From Acidobacteriota bacterium (GTDB taxonomy: Bacteria > Acidobacteriota > UBA6911 > RPQK01 > JADFOI01), in contig JACZQQ010000153.1 of the NCBI GenBank assembly GCA_022545645.1, positions 1-6,495 of the forward strand: a stretch of DNA of 6,495 bases. Direction: 5' to 3'. Shown one piece after another: positions 5,346 to 6,495 of this stretch (position 1 is its first letter; the number at the start of each line of letters is the position of its first letter). Below the pieces are notes generated by a model. That model saw nothing but the letters and a program-made list of their open reading frames with translations, was not told the DNA's origin and did no database searches. Both the position numbers and the translations under genes were made by a program.

Positions 5346-6495
5346 AAATCATTCTCGGTGTAACCGGTTGCATCGGAGCCTATAAGTCGGCCGTCGTCCT
5401 CCGCCTGTTGCAAAAAGAGGGTTTTGAGATCCTTCCGGTCATGACCCAGTCTGCCCAACAGTTTATTACCCCTCTGACTTTGGAGAAGCTGTCCGGTCAC
5501 AAGGTGGTTTCCGATCTATTCAGCGATCATACCGTTCAAATCGAGCATATCCATCTGGCTCGAGAGAGTCATCTCCTGCTGGTGGCCCCGGCTACCGCCA
5601 ATATCCTGGCCAAATTTGCCCAGGGCATCGCCGATGATTTCTTGAGTACGCTTTACCTGTCCACCGTCACACCCGTCATCGTGGCACCCGCCATGAATGT
5701 TGAGATGTGGAACCATAAAGCGACTCGGAAGAACCTGGAGATTTTGAGGGAAAGAGGAGTGGGGGTGGTGGAACCCGGCTCCGGCTATCTCGCCTGCGGG
5801 GAAGAGGGTGAAGGGCGTTTAGCAGAGCCCGAACATATCTTGGAGGCGGTCTTGAACACTTTCAAGCGGGAGAAATCCTTGCTGGGAAAGAGGGTTCTCA
5901 TTACCGCAGGACCCACCATTGAGGACCTGGATCCGGTTCGGTTCATTTCCAATCGCTCCTCCGGAAAGATGGGTTATGCCCTGGCCGGGGAGGCTCAGTC
6001 GCGGGGTGCTCAGGTGGTGCTGGTCTCAGGACCTACCCAACTTGAACCTCCGGAAGGGATAGATCTGGTCCGGGTTCGGTCTGCTTCAGAGATGGCCACA
6101 GCTGTCTTTCAGCACTTTGCCCGTTCCGATGTGGTGGTGATGGCAGCAGCGGTTTCCGATTTCACTCCAGCCAATGTCTCCTCAGAAAAGATCAAAAAGA
6201 AAGATGCGAAGCCGGTCATCCACCTGGAGAAAACGGTGGATATCCTGAAGCGACTGGGTCAGCGAAAAGAGTGGCAATTTGTGGTCGGATTTGCTGCTGA
6301 GTCGGGAGCAGTGCGTGAGAATGCCCGTAGGAAGCTTCAGGAAAAGGGATTGGACCTGATTGTAGGAAACGATATCTCTCCACAGGATCAAGGCTTTGAA
6401 TCCGATTTCAACCAGGTCATCGTCATCGATAGTGACGGGAAGGAAGAGGAATTTCCTCTCCTCCCCAAGACGGATGTGGCACGCATCCTCTGGGA
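5342..6495 (+). CDS. coaBC: Bifunctional phosphopantothenoylcysteine decarboxylase / phosphopantothenate-cysteine ligase (partial)
   Basis: This cytoplasmic FMN enzyme joins 4'-phosphopantothenate to cysteine using CTP and then decarboxylates the product, two steps of coenzyme A synthesis. 384 codons are visible; the usual length is about 400, so some 15-25 residues lie beyond the window. CoaC domain (1-180): KIILGVTGCIGAYKS, catalytic histidine H69 in EHIHLAR, VAPATAN (81-87), PAMN with N119, and the active-site cysteine C152 in LACGEEGEGR. CoaB domain (181 on): TAGPTIEDLDPVRFISN with N204, SSGKMGYA, AAAVSDFTP (268-276), lysines KIKKK (283-287), VGFAAES (315-321), DLIVGNDIS (338-346). The GTG start overlaps the rpoZ stop codon as GTGA, giving translational coupling; a purine-rich GAAGAAG precedes it. 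priA commonly follows in this cluster but is outside the window. Confidence 0.96.
   Translation, partial: MKIILGVTGCIGAYKSAVVLRLLQKEGFEILPVMTQSAQQFITPLTLEKLSGHKVVSDLFSDHTVQIEHIHLARESHLLLVAPATANILAKFAQGIADDFLSTLYLSTVTPVIVAPAMNVEMWNHKATRKNLEILRERGVGVVEPGSGYLACGEEGEGRLAEPEHILEAVLNTFKREKSLLGKRVLITAGPTIEDLDPVRFISNRSSGKMGYALAGEAQSRGAQVVLVSGPTQLEPPEGIDLVRVRSASEMATAVFQHFARSDVVVMAAAVSDFTPANVSSEKIKKKDAKPVIHLEKTVDILKRLGQRKEWQFVVGFAAESGAVRENARRKLQEKGLDLIVGNDISPQDQGFESDFNQVIVIDSDGKEEEFPLLPKTDVARILW

Overview
The window looks like chromosomal DNA of a diderm (Gram-negative-type) bacterium of moderate GC content. It carries an MsbA-type lipid exporter, a secreted TesA-like esterase and a LolD/YbbA-like ATPase, next to the housekeeping series yicC-gmk-rpoZ-coaBC. 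That series is widespread in bacteria. The short RpoZ (67 aa) and the mixed gene content make me lean towards Acidobacteriota or a related deep-branching phylum, but this is a weak inference and no marker here fixes the taxonomy.

Layout. Positions 1-256 hold no credible gene. They form one long imperfect foldback with 23-bp terminal inverted repeats (21 of 23 matching), resembling a MITE or other non-autonomous repeat. Its right terminus contains the stop codon of the next gene. Positions 249-962 (minus strand) encode an ABC exporter ATPase of the LolD/YbbA/MacB group. A 60-bp divergent promoter region separates it from a plus-strand SGNH hydrolase of the TesA/arylesterase family (1023-1709). 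The same divergent ybbA/tesA pairing is known from E. coli. Positions 1706-1802 carry a degenerate 7-bp tandem repeat (CTGAnnn) interrupted by a perfect 9-bp hairpin.

From 1839 to the right edge there is a tight plus-strand operon: msbA-like ABC exporter (GTG start, apparently leaderless), yicC, gmk (11-nt overlap with yicC), rpoZ (1-nt gap) and coaBC (4-nt overlap with rpoZ, GTG start, cut by the window edge about 15-25 residues short of the usual length).

How the genes fit together: the left half concerns envelope lipid and lipoprotein handling (export ATPase, periplasmic esterase, lipid flippase). The right half couples nucleotide metabolism (GMP kinase), transcription (RNA polymerase omega), RNA turnover (YicC) and coenzyme A synthesis, probably on one transcript started just before msbA. 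I found no CRISPR array, tRNA, rRNA, phage gene or defence system. The least ordinary parts are the foldback element at the left edge, the heptameric repeat and the two apparently leaderless operon starts.
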